Positions 32,720-35,379 of a DNA stretch of 35,379 nucleotides are shown one piece after another; the stretch's first letter is position 1; every line of letters begins with the position of its first letter. The stretch is from an uncultured Clostridium sp. (lineage in GTDB: Bacteria > Bacillota > Clostridia > TANB77 > CAG-508): positions 1-35,379 of the forward strand of contig CAMYZH010000015.1 of NCBI GenBank assembly GCA_947303785.1, written 5' to 3'. The position numbers and the translations under genes are program-made. The notes below the pieces were generated by a model. That model was not told the DNA's origin, did not search any database, and worked only from the letters and a program-made list of their open reading frames with translations.

Positions 32720-34162
32720 ATGAAAACATATTTAAGAAAAACTAAAATTGTAGGAACAATAGGACCAGCAAGTGACAATATATTAAAAGAATTATTTGAT
32801 GCTGGACTAAATGTTTGTAGAATTAATTATTCACATGGAAGCTATGATGAACAAGCAGATAGAACAAATGAAATTATCAGATTAAGAGAAAAATATGAAT
32901 TACCTGTTCCAATGATTCTAGATATGAAAGGACCAGAAATTAGAACAGGAATGCTATATACAGGAAAAACAGAAAAAATACTATTAGAAGATGGAAAAGA
33001 ATTCATATTATATAATGAAGACAAAGTTGGAAATGAAGAAGGAGTTTCTGTAACATATAAAGAACTATATAAAGATGTTGTACCAGGAACAAAAATATTA
33101 ATAGATGATGGAGCAATTGAATTAAGAGTTGCCAAAATAGTAGATAAAGATATTCATTGTGTTGTTGTACATGGAAATAAACTAGGAAGCAGAAAAACAA
33201 TGAACTTACCAGGAACAATAATAAGATTACCAGCATTAGCTGAAAAAGATATAAATGATTTAAAATCAGCCTGTGAACATGATTATGATTATGTTGCAGT
33301 ATCATTTGCAAGAAATTTAGATGATATTGCACAAGTTAGAAAAGTACTAGATGAAAATGGTGGACAAGACATAAAAATAATAACTAAAGTTGAAAATGTA
33401 GAAGGCTTATCAAATATGGAAGAAATAACTAGTACTGCTGATGCTCAAATGATTGCACGTGGAGACATGGCTACAGAAACAGATTTTACAGAGCCACCAG
33501 TTATTCAAAAGAAATTTATAAAATTATGTAATAGAGCAGGAAAACCAGCAATTACGGCTACACAAATGCTAGAATCAATGATGAATAATCCATTACCTAC
33601 TAGAGCTGAAGCTTCAGATGTTGCAAATGCTATTTATGATAGAACAAGCGCAATAATGCTTTCTGGAGAATGCGCTATGGGAAAATACCCATTAGAATGT
33701 GTTAAGGCAATGGATAAAATAGCAAGAAGAGTAGAACCAACAATTAAATATTGGAGAAGATTTGAAGTTAATGAATTAAATATGCAATTAAATGATTTAG
33801 AAGATAATATTGCATACGCATCAGCAATAATGGCTAGAAATATTAAAGCAGAAGCGATAGTATGTTACACAAATACAGGTGATTCTGCAAGAAAATTATC
33901 TGCAATTGGTGTACCTTGTCCTATCCTAGCTATAACAGATAATAGAAGAACATTTTATCAATTAGGATTAGTTTGGAATGTTCATCCAGTTCTAATTGAA
34001 GGTGAAACAGATATTAATAAAGTAATTTCAAAGGGAATTGAAAAACATAAACAAAAAGGACATTTAGAAGTAGGAGATCAAGTAGTTTTATCTGGAGGAG
34101 CAAATGTACTTCCTGACTATCCGGCAAGCAAAGTATTTGGCGGCTTTTTAACTGTTCAATAG
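32720..34162 (+). CDS. pyk: Divergent pyruvate kinase
   Basis: Converts phosphoenolpyruvate and ADP to pyruvate and ATP. The 480-residue protein has the complete A, B and C domains and no extra C-terminal PEP-utiliser domain. Conserved parts include KIVGTIGPAS (N-terminus), RINYSHG (about residue 34), KGPEIRTG (about 71), ITKVENVEGL with the catalytic Lys and metal Glu (about residue 220), ARGD with the metal Asp (about residue 248), ITATQMLESM and PTRAEASDVANA. Unusual: LDMKGPEIR for LDTKGPEIR, GDMATET for GDLGVEI, DRTSA for DGTDA, and SGECAMG for SGETAKG, changing the Thr that many enzymes use near the active site. It is monocistronic with its own promoter. Pyruvate kinase remains the best call, but its kinetics may be altered. 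Confidence 0.9.
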   Translation: MKTYLRKTKIVGTIGPASDNILKELFDAGLNVCRINYSHGSYDEQADRTNEIIRLREKYELPVPMILDMKGPEIRTGMLYTGKTEKILLEDGKEFILYNEDKVGNEEGVSVTYKELYKDVVPGTKILIDDGAIELRVAKIVDKDIHCVVVHGNKLGSRKTMNLPGTIIRLPALAEKDINDLKSACEHDYDYVAVSFARNLDDIAQVRKVLDENGGQDIKIITKVENVEGLSNMEEITSTADAQMIARGDMATETDFTEPPVIQKKFIKLCNRAGKPAITATQMLESMMNNPLPTRAEASDVANAIYDRTSAIMLSGECAMGKYPLECVKAMDKIARRVEPTIKYWRRFEVNELNMQLNDLEDNIAYASAIMARNIKAEAIVCYTNTGDSARKLSAIGVPCPILAITDNRRTFYQLGLVWNVHPVLIEGETDINKVISKGIEKHKQKGHLEVGDQVVLSGGANVLPDYPASKVFGGFLTVQ

Positions 34163-34187
34163 TTTAAGATAAATTTAATATTTTAAA

Positions 34188-34217
34188 TATATAATAATAC
34201 AGTATATTTATTATATA
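34188..34217. other. AT-rich inverted repeat before the Bax-inhibitor gene
   Basis: TATATAATAA (34188-34197) pairs with TTATTATATA (34208-34217) around a 10-nt loop, ending directly at the AAAGGAGG site. It contains a TATAAT that could be a -10 box, but no good -35 is seen upstream. Confidence 0.4.
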
Positions 34218-34230
34218 AAAGGAGGTATAT

Positions 34231-34890
34231 ATGGAAGATACTATTATAGTAGATTCAAACAAAACCCTAAGACAAACATTTTTATGGATGTTTTTAGGAT
34301 TACTAAGTACTGGAATAATATCTGCATATACATATTATACAGGCGCATTTATATCAATTGCAGGAGCATGGACAGGAATACTTATAGCACAAGTAGTAAT
34401 AGCAGTTGTATTTGGACTATGTTTTCACAAATTACCAACAGGAGTTGTAACATTTTTATTCTTTTTATATTCAATACTGACAGGAGTCACATTTTCTGTA
34501 ATATTTGCGGTATTTGAACTTACATCAGTAGCATATGCACTTTTGGCTACAGCAGGCTTTTTTGGAGTTCTAGCATTTATTGGATATACTACAAAAAAAG
34601 ATTTATCTAAATTTGGAACAGTCTTAATGGCAGTCCTAATAATTGCAATTGTATTAACACTAATAAACTTATTTGTTGGAAACAGCATACTTGACCTATT
34701 TCTTGATTGGGTTGTGTTAATTGTTTTTGCAGGGCTTACAATTTATGATATGAACAAAATTAAAATGATGAGCCAAAACTATGGAATAGATCAAGAAAAG
34801 ATTGCAATTTATGGAGCTATGCAACTGTACTTAGATTTTATTAATATGTTTTTACGTATATTAGAAATCTTTGGAAGTAGAAGAAAATAG
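34231..34890 (+). CDS. Bax-inhibitor-1/YccA family membrane protein
   Basis: A 219-residue integral membrane protein with about seven hydrophobic helices covering almost its whole length, of the BI-1 (TMBIM/UPF0005) family, which includes Bacillus YetJ, a pH-gated calcium leak channel, and E. coli YccA, an FtsH modulator. The family signature is visible near the C-terminus: LDWVVLIVFAGLTIYDMNKI, then QEKIAIYGAMQLYLDFINMF, containing the conserved aspartates of the YetJ pore region. AAAGGAGG lies 6 nt before the ATG. The gene ends in a terminator, so it is its own unit. Function inferred from family only. Confidence 0.9.
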   Translation: MEDTIIVDSNKTLRQTFLWMFLGLLSTGIISAYTYYTGAFISIAGAWTGILIAQVVIAVVFGLCFHKLPTGVVTFLFFLYSILTGVTFSVIFAVFELTSVAYALLATAGFFGVLAFIGYTTKKDLSKFGTVLMAVLIIAIVLTLINLFVGNSILDLFLDWVVLIVFAGLTIYDMNKIKMMSQNYGIDQEKIAIYGAMQLYLDFINMFLRILEIFGSRRK

Positions 34891-34906
34891 AAAATAAAAA
34901 ATAAAG

Positions 34907-34954
34907 AGCTAGTGATAAGAGGTAAAATCAAAATCTATATCACTAGCTTTTTTA
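34907..34954 (+). terminator. Rho-independent terminator
   Basis: AGCTAGTGATA (34907-34917) pairs with TATCACTAGCT (34938-34948) around a 20-nt loop, followed by a run of six or more T. It ends just upstream of the lipid kinase ribosome binding site, so a frame starting inside it (34912) is not a real start. Confidence 0.85.
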
Positions 34955-34968
34955 TAGGATGGTTAATT

Positions 34969-35316
34969 ATGAAAAAATTTTTACTCGCATTTAAATATGC
35001 ATTTGAAGGAATAGTTAGGACGATAAAGAATGAAAGAAATATCAAAATTCATATATTAGCTGTAATTGTAGTTATATTTATGGGAATTAAATATGATATT
35101 TCAAGAATAGAGTGGATAATATGTATTATACTTTTTGGATTAGTTATTTCATCAGAAATTATAAATACAGCAATAGAGCATACAGTTGATTTAGTAACAA
35201 ATGAAAAAAGCACACTTGCTAAATATGCTAAAGATGCTGCAGCTGGAGCAGTACTTGTAAATGCAATAATTTCAACCATTGTAGCAGGAGCTATTTGGAT
35301 ACCAAAAATGATTTAG
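34969..35316 (+). CDS. dgkA: DgkA-type undecaprenol/diacylglycerol kinase
   Basis: A 115-residue integral membrane kinase with three helices. In Gram-positive bacteria this family phosphorylates undecaprenol rather than diacylglycerol. The signature is present: AFEGIVRTIKNERNIKIH at the N-terminus, then SSEIINTAIEHTVDLV with the catalytic Glu/Asn region (about residues 61-76) and AKDAAAGAVLVNAI near the C-terminus. AGGATGG precedes the ATG at 34969; a longer frame from 34912 starts inside a terminator and is rejected. In many Firmicutes a cytidine deaminase and era follow; here the window ends 63 bp after the stop, with nothing visible in that tail. Confidence 0.92.
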   Translation: MKKFLLAFKYAFEGIVRTIKNERNIKIHILAVIVVIFMGIKYDISRIEWIICIILFGLVISSEIINTAIEHTVDLVTNEKSTLAKYAKDAAAGAVLVNAIISTIVAGAIWIPKMI

Positions 35317-35379
35317 AATTAAATATTGTTTTTTATATAAAAAAAGTATATAATCCAAATGAAATTTTGCTTTAAGAAA

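Noticed and set aside
34912..34968. Upstream start of the lipid kinase at 34912
   Set aside because: It lies inside a clear rho-independent terminator and has no ribosome binding site. The ATG at 34969 matches the family N-terminus.

Overview
The window is a gene-dense, very AT-rich chromosomal segment from a low-GC Firmicute, most likely an anaerobic, endospore-forming member of the Clostridia. Three sporulation genes (spoVS, the dipicolinate synthase subunit dpaA and a GerW/YtfJ-family gene) point to endospores. The pta-ackA acetate pathway, ferredoxin-type Fe-S clusters and an anaerobic (class III) ribonucleotide reductase homologue point to an anaerobe. Gene density, strong AGGAGG-type ribosome binding sites and ordinary sigma-A promoters are all consistent with this. 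I see no phage, transposase, CRISPR array, rRNA or tRNA.

Layout. 1-3370: an inositol-monophosphatase-family gene, then a DUF1836 helix-turn-helix regulator divergent from a long-chain acyl-CoA synthetase; the region between those two contains back-to-back promoters and two inverted repeats. 3370-5318 (minus): an ECF sigma factor, its overlapping zinc-finger anti-sigma factor and a small secreted protein. 5518-8654: an NrdD-like protein that lacks the glycyl-radical domain and the thiyl-radical cysteine, then a convergent RluA-family pseudouridine synthase bracketed by two near-identical 29-bp palindromic elements in inverted orientation. 8813-13088: pta, two tandem acetate kinase genes and an AIM24-family gene. 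13182-14852 (minus): the ribosome quality-control factor RqcH.

15065-20862: a membrane TPR protein, dpaA, a PAP2 phosphatase, folD, dprA, a YmdB-like phosphodiesterase and spoVS. 20965-25549: an orphan peptide-type solute-binding protein, recA with a LexA-like box, recX, scpA and a DUF2953-like gene (no scpB), with gerW convergent. 26196-35316: a GltD-like flavoprotein, a PepV-type dipeptidase, an LD-carboxypeptidase, glycogen phosphorylase, a divergent pyruvate kinase, a Bax-inhibitor-1-family protein and a DgkA-type lipid kinase that ends the window.

Metabolically, GlgP feeds glycolysis, pyruvate kinase closes it, and Pta/AckA turn acetyl-CoA into acetate and ATP. The sporulation and DNA-processing genes form a second theme. 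The points most worth a second look are the degenerate NrdD paralogue, the paired palindromic elements, the divergent DUF1836 promoter region, the tandem acetate kinases, and a hairpin lying between the Shine-Dalgarno sequence and start codon of the LD-carboxypeptidase gene. Several gene starts are placed here downstream of the longest possible reading frame on the basis of ribosome binding sites.
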